From the NCBI RefSeq assembly GCF_011074795.1, contig NZ_JAAMPF010000019.1, positions 1-64,000 on the forward strand: a DNA stretch of 64,000 bases, given 5' to 3'. A program made the position numbers and the translations under genes. Shown in pieces: positions 43,676-52,985 of the stretch (within the stretch, counting starts at the first letter, position 1; the number at the start of each line of letters is the position of its first letter). A model generated the notes under the pieces. That model did not search any database. It was not told where the DNA came from and was given only the letters and a program-made list of their open reading frames with translations. This DNA is from Marinobacter salicampi (GTDB lineage: Bacteria; Pseudomonadota; Gammaproteobacteria; Pseudomonadales; Oleiphilaceae).

Positions 43676-46198
43676 ATGAGAAATCTACGAGTTAAGGCGC
43701 TGGCTTACGGCGCCATCATTCTTATGGGCCTGGCAGCTGCTCTGCCAAGCCTCATGCCTGGCTTTGCTGCAAAGCACTTTCCCCAGGCCTATGCTGACCA
43801 CCGGGTGACCCTTGGGCTCGACCTGCGGGGTGGCTCGCACCTTCTGCTAGAGGCGGACATCAAAACCCTCGCTCGGGAACAGCACCTGAAGCTTGCTGAG
43901 GATCTGGTTCGCCAACTGCGCTCCGAAGGCGTGTCGACTTCACGGGTCAGGGAAGCTGATGGTCGGCTGCAGATCGAAGTGAGAAGCCCCCAGCGCATGG
44001 AGGAGGCTCGCAGCATGGCCCGGGAACTGCGGAATGAGCAGAGTCCGCCCTGGTTCGAGGTAACGGTCAACGGCAATACCCTTGAGCTGGAAACCACGAG
44101 CGCTTTCACCAAGGCCCTCACCAACGATGCCCTGGAACGCAGCCTGGAAGTGGTGCGCCGAAGGTTGGATGAGACCGGTGTGGTGGAACCCCTGATCTCC
44201 CGGCAGGGCAACCAGGGCATCCTGGTGCAGCTTCCGGGTATGGAAAACCCGGGCCATGTAAAGGAGCTGCTAGGCCGTACCGCCAGGCTGACCTTCCATC
44301 TGGTATTGAATGAGAGCAGCTCAGAAGCAGGCCTCCGGGTACCCGGAGCTGATGACGGACAGATCTACCGGGTCGCCAAAACACCTCTGCTGGATGGTGG
44401 CGACCTCACGGACGCCACCCTGGGCTTTGACCCGGATTCCGGTGAGGCGGTGGTCAATTTCCGGCTCAACAACTCCGGTGCCGAGCGCTTCGCTTCGGTA
44501 ACCCGGGATAATGTCGGGGTGCCGTTTGCCGTGGTTCTCGATGGCGAGGTGGTCACCGCTCCGGTGATACGGAGCCCGATTCTCGGCGGCGCCGGCCAGA
44601 TCAGTGGCGGCTTCTCGGTAGCCGAGGCCCAGGATCTGTCTCTGCTGCTCAGGGCCGGCGCCTTGCCGGCCCCCCTGAGTGTGGTGGAAGAGCGCACCGT
44701 GGGCCCCGACCTTGGCAGCGATGCCATACAGATGGGTGTGACCACAGGCCTGGTGGGCGCCGCACTGGTGCTCGCCTTCATGGTTTTTGCCTACGGCCGC
44801 TGGGGGATGATCGCCAACGTCGCACTCATGGTGAACGCAGGACTGGTTGTGGGCGTGCTGGCGAGTCTTGGCGCAACCCTGACCTTGCCTGGCATGGCCG
44901 GTCTTATCCTGAGCATCGGCATGGCGGTGGACGCCAACATCCTCATCAACGAGCGCATCCGAGAGGAGGTGCGACGGGGTGTCAGCGCCCGTTACGCACT
45001 GCATACCGGCTTCCAGCGAGCCTTCAGCACCATCCTCGATTCTAACGTCACCACCCTGATCGCGGTCAGCCTGCTGTTCCTGTTCGGCACCGGCCCGGTG
45101 CGCGGGTTTGCCGTTGCCATCGCAGTCGGTCTGGTAGTGTCGATGTTCACCTCGATTTCCGTCACACGCCTGCTGATGGAATGGCGGGTCTCGGCGCTTG
45201 GCAAGCGTCAGCTTATGCCGGAGAGCCGGTGGCTCAGGTGGCTCACGCCCGCCAAACCGATCCGGTTCATGAATGTGCGCGGCCGCGGCCTGATCCTGTC
45301 ACTGATTCTGTCAGCGGTCGCCATCGGCCTCCTGGTCCAGCCCGGCGTCAAACAGGGGATCGACTTCCAGGGTGGTATTCTCATGGAGGTCAGGGCAGAT
45401 TCGTCGCTGTCCCTGGATACGGTCCGCAGTAGTCTTGAGGCCGGCACCATTGAAGATGTTTCGGTCAAACCGATTGGTGAAGACGGCAGCTTCCTTCTGA
45501 GACTGTCATCGGAGGCCGGTGCCGGTCAGGACGCGGGAAAGGTGGAGGAAATCCGCTCGGTCATCAGTGCAATTGCCCCCGAGGCAGACTTCCCGAGAGT
45601 GGAGGTAGTAGGGCCGAGCGTCAGCAGCCAGTTTATCGACATCAGTATTCTTGCGGTTCTGCTGGCCGGCCTGGGCATGTTTGTCTACCTCTGGTTCAGG
45701 TTTGAGCGCCACTTTGCCGTGGGTGCCATGCTGACCCTGGCGCTGGACCTGACCAAAACCCTGGGCTTTTTCGTGCTCGCCGGCGTTGAATTCAACCTGA
45801 CCGCCGTGGCCGCGCTGCTGGCACTGATCGGCTACTCCATCAACGATAAAGTGGTGGTTTTCGATCGCATACGGGAAAACCTGAAGCGGACCCCCGACAT
45901 GGCCCTGGAAGACCTGATAAACGAGAGCCTGAACTCGACACTGACGCGCACGCTGTTCACCTCAGTAACCACCTTTCTGGCGATATTGCCCATGGGCATT
46001 GCTGGCGGTGAGGCGGTCGCCAGCTTCGCGTTGCCCATGCTGTTCGGCATTGTGGTTGGCACCAGTTCCTCCATGTACATCGCGGCGCCGGTGGTCATGA
46101 TGCTGGGCAGACGGGCCATGGAACGCAAAGCGACGGCACAAAATGAACTGGAGCTGAGCGGGGATGCCGGCCTGTTCCTGCGGGAGGACCGGCCCTGA
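43676..46198 (+). CDS. SecDF fusion, protein export accessory subunit
   Basis: Protein of 840 residues joining SecD and SecF in one chain (ATG at 43676 with AAGGA six bases upstream; a GTG just before is in frame). SecD features: helix 1, the VTLGLDLRGGSHLLLE block, the P1 domain and the later GMAVDANILINERIREE helix with its Asp. SecF features start near residue 540 (KPIRFMNVRG) and include GIDFQGGILMEV, LIGYSINDKVVVFDRIRENLK and the final helices. It uses the proton gradient to assist Sec translocation. No yajC or separate secD/secF genes are adjacent, so this is probably a stand-alone, second copy. Confidence 0.9.
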   Translation: MRNLRVKALAYGAIILMGLAAALPSLMPGFAAKHFPQAYADHRVTLGLDLRGGSHLLLEADIKTLAREQHLKLAEDLVRQLRSEGVSTSRVREADGRLQIEVRSPQRMEEARSMARELRNEQSPPWFEVTVNGNTLELETTSAFTKALTNDALERSLEVVRRRLDETGVVEPLISRQGNQGILVQLPGMENPGHVKELLGRTARLTFHLVLNESSSEAGLRVPGADDGQIYRVAKTPLLDGGDLTDATLGFDPDSGEAVVNFRLNNSGAERFASVTRDNVGVPFAVVLDGEVVTAPVIRSPILGGAGQISGGFSVAEAQDLSLLLRAGALPAPLSVVEERTVGPDLGSDAIQMGVTTGLVGAALVLAFMVFAYGRWGMIANVALMVNAGLVVGVLASLGATLTLPGMAGLILSIGMAVDANILINERIREEVRRGVSARYALHTGFQRAFSTILDSNVTTLIAVSLLFLFGTGPVRGFAVAIAVGLVVSMFTSISVTRLLMEWRVSALGKRQLMPESRWLRWLTPAKPIRFMNVRGRGLILSLILSAVAIGLLVQPGVKQGIDFQGGILMEVRADSSLSLDTVRSSLEAGTIEDVSVKPIGEDGSFLLRLSSEAGAGQDAGKVEEIRSVISAIAPEADFPRVEVVGPSVSSQFIDISILAVLLAGLGMFVYLWFRFERHFAVGAMLTLALDLTKTLGFFVLAGVEFNLTAVAALLALIGYSINDKVVVFDRIRENLKRTPDMALEDLINESLNSTLTRTLFTSVTTFLAILPMGIAGGEAVASFALPMLFGIVVGTSSSMYIAAPVVMMLGRRAMERKATAQNELELSGDAGLFLREDRP

Positions 46199-46253
46199 GT
46201 CCTGGGCTCAGGGTATGGCGCTAGCTACCTGGCAATAACGGGTTCGCAGCAGT

Positions 46254-47675
46254 TCAGGGCGAGAGGCTGTGCCAGGGCGCAGCCTCTTCCAGTTCGTAGG
46301 CCAGTTCCAGTAACAGCCTCTCCTGACCGTGGCCGGCCATGAATTGAACGCCCAATGGCAGGTTATGTCGGTCAAATCCCATGGGCAGAGAAATGGCAGG
46401 GGCACCGGTGGCATTGGCCAGGGGGGTGAAGCTGACATAACGGGTCAGGCGCTCGAACAGGGTGTCGAAGGGTAGGGTGGGGTTCAGATAACCCAGCTTT
46501 GGGGTGGTATGACCCAGAACAGGGGTCAGGACCACGTCAACACCGGTCATGGCCCTGGCGTAATCCTGGCTACTGCGTCGCAGTCGCCAGAGGGCTGCGG
46601 GTAGCCTGTGAAGTTTCTTGCGGAACATGCGGTCAAGGCCATGGGTCAACGGGTCGACCCTGCGGCGGTCGAAACCCGGGTCGATGGCACGTTTGCCCAT
46701 GGTCTTCACGGCAAAGGCCAGCATGCCCCAATAAAGTGCGAAGTCATCCGGGAAACTTCTGGCCACCGGAACTGCCATGGGGAAAACGCTGTGACCCATG
46801 GACTCAAGCAGATGGGCGGTGGCTGTTACTGCCGCGCGGGTATCCTCATCGGTCGGGTTGCCGGTGATGGAGTCTTCGACCAGGCCGATTCTCAGGCGGG
46901 CCCTGGCCGGTGCCCGAACGTCACCTATCGGGGGCAGGTCGGGGTTATGGTAGCTTTGCTCGGCTCCCAGGAAGAAGCGGGCCGTGTCCCGAACCGAGCG
47001 GGTCAGTACCCCTTCGCCAATGATCCTGACCGGTAGCGACCGGGCAGCTTCACTGTCCACCAGACGACCGCGGCTGGGTTTAAGGCCCACAAGGCCGCAG
47101 CAGGCGGCGGGTATCCGGATCGAGCCACCGCCATCGTTGGCATGGGCAATGGGAACCACGCCAGCGGCCACCAGAGCCGCGGATCCGCCCGATGACGCGC
47201 CGGCAGAATAATCAGTATGCCAGGGGTTGGCCGTTGCCGGTCCGTGCACAGGTTCAGTTGAGGCGTTGAAACCGAATTCCGGCAGGGTGCTTTTGCCAAG
47301 ACACACAAAACCCTGGGCCAGGTATTGTTTGACGAAAAACCCATCGTCGGGCTGGGTTGCTGAAGGTACGGCCAGCGACCCGTGCCGCGTCGGCAGGCCA
47401 GCGACGTGACTGTTGTCTTTCACCAGGGTGGGTACGCCCGCAAACATACCGGTCTGTCTGGTCGGGCCCTTCGCCAACGCCTGTTCAAAATTGTCCGTTG
47501 CGATGCCGTGCAGTGCCGGTTCCACCTGCCGGGCGCGCACGACAGCCGCTTCTGTGACTTCACGGATGCCAAGTTTGCCCCGTTTGATGAGATCCGCCAG
47601 AGCAGTGGCGTCGTGATTAGCCAGGGCATCGTTCTGGAAGGCGTTAACAGCGGGAGCAGAGCGTTTAGGTGGCAT
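46254..47675 (-). CDS. Amidase signature family protein
   Basis: Protein of 473 residues with the amidase-signature Ser-cisSer-Lys triad: the catalytic Lys in GVPTLVKDNSHV, the GASSGGSAALVAAGVVPIAHANDGGGSIRIPA Ser-rich block (split: GASSGGSAAL then NDGGGSIRIP), and CCGLVGLKPSRGR. C-terminal FTPLANATGAPAISLPM is typical. The family hydrolyses amide bonds of diverse substrates, and this sequence does not reveal which. No signal peptide. It is convergent with secDF. Confidence 0.88.
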   Translation of the reverse strand: MPPKRSAPAVNAFQNDALANHDATALADLIKRGKLGIREVTEAAVVRARQVEPALHGIATDNFEQALAKGPTRQTGMFAGVPTLVKDNSHVAGLPTRHGSLAVPSATQPDDGFFVKQYLAQGFVCLGKSTLPEFGFNASTEPVHGPATANPWHTDYSAGASSGGSAALVAAGVVPIAHANDGGGSIRIPAACCGLVGLKPSRGRLVDSEAARSLPVRIIGEGVLTRSVRDTARFFLGAEQSYHNPDLPPIGDVRAPARARLRIGLVEDSITGNPTDEDTRAAVTATAHLLESMGHSVFPMAVPVARSFPDDFALYWGMLAFAVKTMGKRAIDPGFDRRRVDPLTHGLDRMFRKKLHRLPAALWRLRRSSQDYARAMTGVDVVLTPVLGHTTPKLGYLNPTLPFDTLFERLTRYVSFTPLANATGAPAISLPMGFDRHNLPLGVQFMAGHGQERLLLELAYELEEAAPWHSLSP

Positions 47676-47846
47676 CGGTCGTCCATTGGTGAGGTGTCTC
47701 GGGGCACTTTACCTCAGTTGCCTGCCGGTCGGAATGTCAGATCGGGAAGGCTGATCCGGGGTCTTGCAGAGCAAAAACGGTGAGGTGAAATTGCCTCTAC
47801 TCGGTATCTACCTATACGCAGGTTCCGCAATTTTAATTAGGTTGCG

Positions 47847-48563
47847 ATGATGTCTGACCACCCAAGTTATCAACTGGAGCCGGCGAAAGTCCGTTCCCAG
47901 TTCCTGCGTCTTTTGCCCATCTCCCTGTTCGTCGTGGCGTTTGGTGCTGCCTTTGGCTTGGCTGCGGTCCAGAAAGGGCTTGCGCCGCTGGAGGCGACCC
48001 TGATGAGCGTGGTGGTGTTCGCCGGGGCCTCCCAGTTTGCCACCCTGGAGATGTGGGGTAACGAAGTTGCCCTGTTGCCCCTGATGGCGGTTGTGTTTGC
48101 CATCAACTCCCGGCACCTCCTGATGGGGGCCTCGCTCTTCCCGATGTTACGGGAACTGCCGCCATTTAAGCGCTACGGCATCCTTGTGGTTCTGACCGAT
48201 GCCAACTGGGCCATAGCGGCGCAGGACTACCAGAATGGCAGGCGCAATCTGGAGGTGATCCTCGGTGGTGGCCTGGTGCTCTGGTTTGCCTGGCTCGTTG
48301 GTACCCTGCTTGGGGTGTATTTCGGTGGGCTACTACAGGAACCCAGGAGCCTGGGGCTGGACATGGTGCTGGGCTGTTTCCTGCTCGCCATGGCCCTGGG
48401 TGGCAGGAAAACGCCCCGGGTGCTGGTGGCCTGGGTGGTGTCAGGAGGCGCCGCCATGGCCGCCTATTGGTGGCTCCCGGCCCATACCCATGTGGTGGTC
48501 GGCGCCCTGGCAGGCGGCATAGTTGGTTTCTTCTGGCTGGAGCCAAAACCCCATGGCCATTGA
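47847..48563 (+). CDS. azlC: AzlC family branched-chain amino acid exporter, large subunit
   Basis: Inner-membrane protein of 238 residues with the AzlC pattern: RFLRLLPISL-like N-terminal helix, GAAFGLAAVQKGLAPLEATLMS, VFAGASQFATLEMW, the FAINSRHLLMGASL block and LTDANWAIA. The family exports branched-chain amino acids with AzlD. The azlD start overlaps the end of this gene by 11 bases. ATG at 47847 is followed by a second ATG codon. Confidence 0.92.
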   Translation: MMSDHPSYQLEPAKVRSQFLRLLPISLFVVAFGAAFGLAAVQKGLAPLEATLMSVVVFAGASQFATLEMWGNEVALLPLMAVVFAINSRHLLMGASLFPMLRELPPFKRYGILVVLTDANWAIAAQDYQNGRRNLEVILGGGLVLWFAWLVGTLLGVYFGGLLQEPRSLGLDMVLGCFLLAMALGGRKTPRVLVAWVVSGGAAMAAYWWLPAHTHVVVGALAGGIVGFFWLEPKPHGH

Positions 48564-48864
48564 AACCACGACCACTGGCATTCTGCTGATCATCGCCATC
48601 ATGGCGCTGGTGACCCTGGCCACGCGCTTTGGCGGCACCTTCCTGATGTCGTTCGTGACCATCAGTCCCAGGGTCGAGGGCTTCATCAATGCCATGGCCA
48701 GTTCGGTGCTTATTGCCATCCTGACTCCCATGGCCTTCGATGGCGATATTGGTGCCCGAGCGGCCCTCGGTACCACCGCGCTGGTGATGCTGGCGACTCG
48801 CAAACCCCTGCCGGCCATTGCCGCCGGCATTCTCGCCGCCGCCCTTTCCCGCTACCTTTTCTGA
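48553..48864 (+). CDS. azlD: AzlD family branched-chain amino acid exporter, small subunit
   Basis: Protein of 103 residues starting at the ATG that overlaps the azlC stop by 11 bases. It has three or four hydrophobic helices with the family's VTLATRFGGTF and PRVEGFINAMASSVLIAIL blocks and the ATRKPLPAIAAGI end. It is the partner of AzlC. Confidence 0.9.
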   Translation: MAIETTTTGILLIIAIMALVTLATRFGGTFLMSFVTISPRVEGFINAMASSVLIAILTPMAFDGDIGARAALGTTALVMLATRKPLPAIAAGILAAALSRYLF

Positions 48865-48911
48865 CCGGGTCTTGTGGAAGACTGGTGGGGCCTGAAGGAC
48901 GTTCCGGCCGA

Positions 48912-49700
48912 TCAGGCGGCGTTCTTGCGAGCCGTTTTGATCACATCGTAGGCGTTACTGATTTCCCGGGTTTTGGCTTCTGCCATCTCTCGCATGCTCT
49001 CAGGCAGGCCCCGGCCGGCAAGTTTGTCGGGGTGATTTTCGCTCATCAGTTTGCGATAGGTCTTCTTGAGCTCTGTATCGCTGGCATCAGGCGGAACGCC
49101 GAGAATCTTGTAGGCATCGGCAAGTTCTGACCCGGTTGCCTGACGTGCGCCACCTGCAGAGCCTGCACCCCCCGCATGGGCACCTCGGAGCATGGCCTCA
49201 AGCTGGTCCACCTGGCTTTCAGGCAGACCAAGCCCCCGGGCTACCCTCACCAGCATGTCGTGCTCTGCCGGGTGGACCTGGCCGTCCGCCGCAACAGCGG
49301 ATACCTGCACCTGGAGAAACATCTGCAACAGGGCCGGCTGGCCCCGGCTGACTTTCAGGAATTTGGCAAGTTCAGCATCAAGGTCGAAATCATCGGACTT
49401 GCCGCGGCCAAAGGCTGCCTTGGCGATTTCCCGTTGCTGGCCAGACAGGCGGAATCGGTCGAAGAAGGCTTCTGCCACCCGGATCTCATTCTCGCTCACG
49501 ACCCCATCGGCTTTACACAGGGCGCCCATGACCGCAAACACCGACTCCAGGAAACCCGACTGGATGTTTTGCAGCCCCTGTCGTACACGGCTCTTGAGTA
49601 CCTTCAGGGCAACCACGGCGAGGAAAGCGCCCACCAGAAAGCCCGGAATGCGGCCGAACTGGAACCCGATCAAACCGCCGATAATGACTGCTAACAACAT
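48912..49700 (-). CDS. DjlA/TerB-DnaJ-like membrane-anchored co-chaperone
   Basis: Protein of 262 residues. The N-terminal membrane helix has LLAVIIGGLIGFQFGRIPGFLVG; a TerB-like domain follows (ALCKADGVVSENEIRVAE and ALQVSAVAADGQVHPAEHDML-type repeats, residues 55-165), then a glycine-rich linker and a J-domain at 195-260 with the HPD motif (MSENHPDKLAGRG). The layout is that of DjlA, in which the J-domain recruits DnaK at the inner membrane. Not next to dnaK. Confidence 0.9.
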   Translation of the reverse strand: MLLAVIIGGLIGFQFGRIPGFLVGAFLAVVALKVLKSRVRQGLQNIQSGFLESVFAVMGALCKADGVVSENEIRVAEAFFDRFRLSGQQREIAKAAFGRGKSDDFDLDAELAKFLKVSRGQPALLQMFLQVQVSAVAADGQVHPAEHDMLVRVARGLGLPESQVDQLEAMLRGAHAGGAGSAGGARQATGSELADAYKILGVPPDASDTELKKTYRKLMSENHPDKLAGRGLPESMREMAEAKTREISNAYDVIKTARKNAA

Positions 49701-49869
49701 GTTGTCTTCCTGCGTAGTGGACCCTTTCGGCTGGCATCATAACGTTTTTGGCAAAACCTTGCCCACTACACCAGCCGGTACTTGTATCAGTGCGTTCGTG
49801 CAACCGCTCTGCCCGGTTCCAGACCAGCCATGGCCGGCAGCACGTCAGGCCAAGGGACCAGGCGCCCTT

Positions 49870-50427
49870 TCAGGTGGCGGGGGAAAGGTCAAACCGTTCG
49901 ATTACCTCATAGAGGGAACCGGCGGGCCCGGGGTTACTTCGGAACAGGCTGGCACAGGCCACCTCAAAGACAGGCGACCGGTAGTCTTCATGCCGTGCAA
50001 GAAAACTCTTCACAGTCCCAGGCGATAGCTCAGGGCTGTTACGGCTAAAGCGGGCAAGGGTGACGTGGGGCTGGTAAGGGCGTGTATCTGGCGCCAGGCC
50101 AAGGGCGCTCAGTCTATGTTCAACTTCCTTTTGCAACCCGATCAGTGAAGCCGCCGGTTTGGCGCCAAGCCAGAGGGCCCTGGGTTTATGCACCGGTCCA
50201 AAGTAGCCCAAGCCCTGCAACGATAGGCTGAAGGCCGCTGTTTCCAGAGCGTTCATGTAGCTGTTGATTTGCTCGGTCAGCTCTGCGTCGGCATTACCGA
50301 TAAAGCAGAGGGTCAGGTGGAGCTGTTGTGCGGATTGCCAGCGGGCACCGGGAATCTCCTCCCGCAGGGCCAACAACTGCTGTAGGATTATCCGCGGCAA
50401 TTCAAGCCCGATGAATAGACGCTGCAT
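49870..50427 (-). CDS. thpR: RNA 2',3'-cyclic phosphodiesterase (ThpR/LigT family)
   Basis: Protein of 185 residues of the 2H phosphoesterase family. The paired HxTx motifs are visible: LHLTLCFIG near residue 37 and HVTLARF near residue 125. RLFIGLELP at the N-terminus is the typical opening. It hydrolyses 2',3'-cyclic phosphate or 2',5'-linked RNA. Divergent from the VOC gene. Confidence 0.9.
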   Translation of the reverse strand: MQRLFIGLELPRIILQQLLALREEIPGARWQSAQQLHLTLCFIGNADAELTEQINSYMNALETAAFSLSLQGLGYFGPVHKPRALWLGAKPAASLIGLQKEVEHRLSALGLAPDTRPYQPHVTLARFSRNSPELSPGTVKSFLARHEDYRSPVFEVACASLFRSNPGPAGSLYEVIERFDLSPAT

Positions 50428-50597
50428 GGGTGCTCCCTGCTGATGCTGGCGGCATGAAAGTGGCTATATAAAGTGCCGGTGCAAAGCGACCGACCTTAAC
50501 GTGGGGCCATTTGCTTTAAATAACGTATAACAAACCTCGGCTGCAATGGCTTTCAGTTCCAGCCGGGCAAATAACGAAAACAGCTGGAGAAGTGAGC

Positions 50598-50969
50598 ATG
50601 ATCGGATATGTAACGCTCGGTGTAAGCGATATGGCGAAGGCCAAAGCGTTTTATAGTGAGTTGCTGTCTGGCCTGGGGGCCAAGGTTCTGCTGGATATGG
50701 AGCGGATTACATTTATCGGCAAAAACATGGGTTCGCCCATGCTGGCCATTTGCATCCCTTTCGACAAACAGCCCAATCATCCCGGCAATGGCAATATGGT
50801 CGCCCTTAACCCAGGCTCAAAAGAAGCGGTTGACTCGCTTTACCACAAGGCCCTGGAATTGGGTGCCACCTGCGATGGTGAGCCTGGCCAGCGGATTCCC
50901 AACCAGTTCTACGGTGCCTACATAAGGGATCAGGACGGCAACAAGGTGGCTTTCTTCCACTTCGGCTAA
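50598..50969 (+). CDS. VOC (glyoxalase/bleomycin-resistance-like) family protein
   Basis: Protein of 123 residues from the ATG at 50598 (GGAGA eight bases upstream; a GTG at 50592 is in frame). VTLGVSDMAKAKAFYSELLSGLGA at the N-terminus and IRDQDGNKVAFFHFG at the C-terminus are the two halves of the vicinal-oxygen-chelate fold. The substrate is unknown. Cytoplasmic. Confidence 0.85.
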   Translation: MIGYVTLGVSDMAKAKAFYSELLSGLGAKVLLDMERITFIGKNMGSPMLAICIPFDKQPNHPGNGNMVALNPGSKEAVDSLYHKALELGATCDGEPGQRIPNQFYGAYIRDQDGNKVAFFHFG

Positions 50970-50976
50970 GCCCGGG

Positions 50977-51642
50977 TCAGCTACAGAAAGGGGGAAACTG
51001 GTAGAATCGCCGGCACCGCAACTCGGCTTCGCAGTGGGGAAGCTGGGCGGTGTAGCTTGCGGCTTTGGCAGCGACCCGGCGGGCCACCTTCTGTACGCTG
51101 GGTTTGTTTCGAAAGGAGCCGCGCAGGTAACCCGTACGGCCTTCGTGGTAGGCCAGGTACAGGTGGTGGGCGTTGGTGGGAGCTATGTCGAGACCTTCCA
51201 GGCTCTTGTGGTTATACCAGCCGATAAAATCGAGAGCGTGCTGCATCTGGGTGCGCTGGGCGTAGAGCCCGCCGGCCTCCTTCATATAGTCGGCCCAGGC
51301 CGGGTCCAGCGCCTGGGCGTAGCCGTAGGCTGTCGATGGCCGAGCCCAGGGGATCAGGCCAAAGAGCCGGGTGCGGGGCGGCCGGACATGGCTGCGGAAC
51401 GATGACTCGTAGTGAACAAAGGCCATCTGTATCGGAATGGGTATGCCCCAGCGCTGCTCGGAGGCGCGGGCATAGTCGTACCAGTCCGGGTGGTCGCTGA
51501 AAATTTCACAGATGTCGTTCTGGTTCTGTGGTGGCGCTGGCACCAGTATCTCAAAACCACCGATCAGCCATGCCAGGAGCATGATAAAAACCACAGGAAG
51601 CACCCGATGCCTAAGCCGGTTTTTCAGCACCAGTCTGTCCAT
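50977..51642 (-). CDS. Lytic transglycosylase (SLT domain) protein
   Basis: Protein of 221 residues with an N-terminal membrane anchor or signal (VLPVVFIMLLAWLIGGF). The SLT-like lysozyme domain has the catalytic Glu in AFVHYESSFRS and a GYAQALDPAW block, with YHEGRTGYL near the C-terminus. It cleaves peptidoglycan glycan strands in the periplasm. Its start overlaps the stop of the MgtC-like gene (TGATG). Confidence 0.84.
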   Translation of the reverse strand: MDRLVLKNRLRHRVLPVVFIMLLAWLIGGFEILVPAPPQNQNDICEIFSDHPDWYDYARASEQRWGIPIPIQMAFVHYESSFRSHVRPPRTRLFGLIPWARPSTAYGYAQALDPAWADYMKEAGGLYAQRTQMQHALDFIGWYNHKSLEGLDIAPTNAHHLYLAYHEGRTGYLRGSFRNKPSVQKVARRVAAKAASYTAQLPHCEAELRCRRFYQFPPFCS

Positions 51643-52922
51643 CAGACGGCCCAGGCTGTGGCGAGCCCGGTTACCAGTGACAGGGCAATGGGCACAACCA
51701 GTCGGGCAGCAAGCTGCCGGGTACCTATGCCAGCGGCAATGCCGACCTTGACCAGGTTATTGACCGAGGCCGCGATGACGATCCCGATAATCGCAGTCTG
51801 GGCAGTTATGTCCGTTTGTGACATGCGGGTCAGGGACAGGGTGATGGCATCGACATCGGCAATGCCGGAGGTGGCGGCCAACATGTAGATGCCGACATTG
51901 CCCAGCCAGTCCCGAAGCAGTTCACCGAACAGGAAGATCATGGTCAGAAGCACCCCGAACACAAGGGCCGATTTAAGGTCCAGGGGGTTCTGTTTCAGCT
52001 CTGGCTGTTTGAACTCAATGTGCTTGCGGTCCCGGCGCCAAAGGAGCATCGCTGGCAGGTAAAGGGTCAGCGCCATGACCAGCACTGGCGCCCACAGGGT
52101 CGCAATCAGGTTGGGATTGATTAGTGCGCAATAGACCAGTATGCGTGGGAAGATCGTACCGGCGGCAAGCAGTATGCCGGATCCCAGAATCGGGCTGAGC
52201 TCCGGCGCGGCCCTGGACTGGCGGGCAAAATGCAGGGTCAGGGCGGTTGACGAGGTTATGCCGGCAAACAGGCTGGTGAACAACAGGCCTTTTTCAGTGC
52301 CGCCCACCTTGATGGCGAAATAACCCACGAACGAAACCGAGGCGATCAGAACCACCAGCCACCAGATTTCATAAGGGTTGAGCGCGCCACCTGGCCCCAT
52401 GTCCTGGTCCGGTAGAATCGGCAGCATCACCACCGAGATCAGCAGCAGTTTGAGCCCCGCATCCAGTTCATGGGCCTCAAGCCGGTTCATCAGCCCGTGT
52501 ATTTCCTGCTTGTTATCCAGAATGATGGCGGTGACCACAGCCGCCGTGGTGGCGACCATAAGGCTCGTGGACACGGCAATAGCGCCAAAACAGAAGGTGA
52601 GCAGCAACCCAATGATGCCGGTGATGCTGTAGTCCTGCACATTGCTGGTCCGCGCCCGGTACGCAATCAGGCATACGCCGATAAGCCCTATGAACATGGC
52701 CGGGAAAGCCCAATTGGTCATATCCCGGGTAAGCAGGGCTGAGATCCCCCCCAGCAGCCCGACCAGGGCATGGGTGCGAATGCCTGCGATACGCTCACCG
52801 GGCTTCTTGTGTCGGGCGCCCCAGCCCCGTTCGAGGCCAATGAGCGCGCCCAGTAACAGGGCCACGGTCAACCCGACCACATCAGGATTGTTCTCGATCA
52901 GAGCACTGGTGACGTCATCCAT
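51642..52922 (-). CDS. MgtC/SapB N-terminal domain plus DUF4010 membrane protein
   Basis: Protein of 426 residues with about eleven hydrophobic helices. The first 140 residues match MgtC/SapB (LLLGALIGLERGWGARHK, GIRTHALVGLLGGISALL), and the rest is the DUF4010 helical domain (SSTALTLHFARQSR, GIADVDAITLSLTRMS). Function unknown; MgtC relatives affect Mg2+ or membrane homeostasis. It ends in a TGATG overlap with the SLT gene. Confidence 0.85.
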   Translation of the reverse strand: MDDVTSALIENNPDVVGLTVALLLGALIGLERGWGARHKKPGERIAGIRTHALVGLLGGISALLTRDMTNWAFPAMFIGLIGVCLIAYRARTSNVQDYSITGIIGLLLTFCFGAIAVSTSLMVATTAAVVTAIILDNKQEIHGLMNRLEAHELDAGLKLLLISVVMLPILPDQDMGPGGALNPYEIWWLVVLIASVSFVGYFAIKVGGTEKGLLFTSLFAGITSSTALTLHFARQSRAAPELSPILGSGILLAAGTIFPRILVYCALINPNLIATLWAPVLVMALTLYLPAMLLWRRDRKHIEFKQPELKQNPLDLKSALVFGVLLTMIFLFGELLRDWLGNVGIYMLAATSGIADVDAITLSLTRMSQTDITAQTAIIGIVIAASVNNLVKVGIAAGIGTRQLAARLVVPIALSLVTGLATAWAV

Positions 52923-52985
52923 TGTTGTTTTGCGGGTCCTCTGTTGTTTCCGGTTTGTCCTGTCAGTCTATGAACACCGTCCCGG

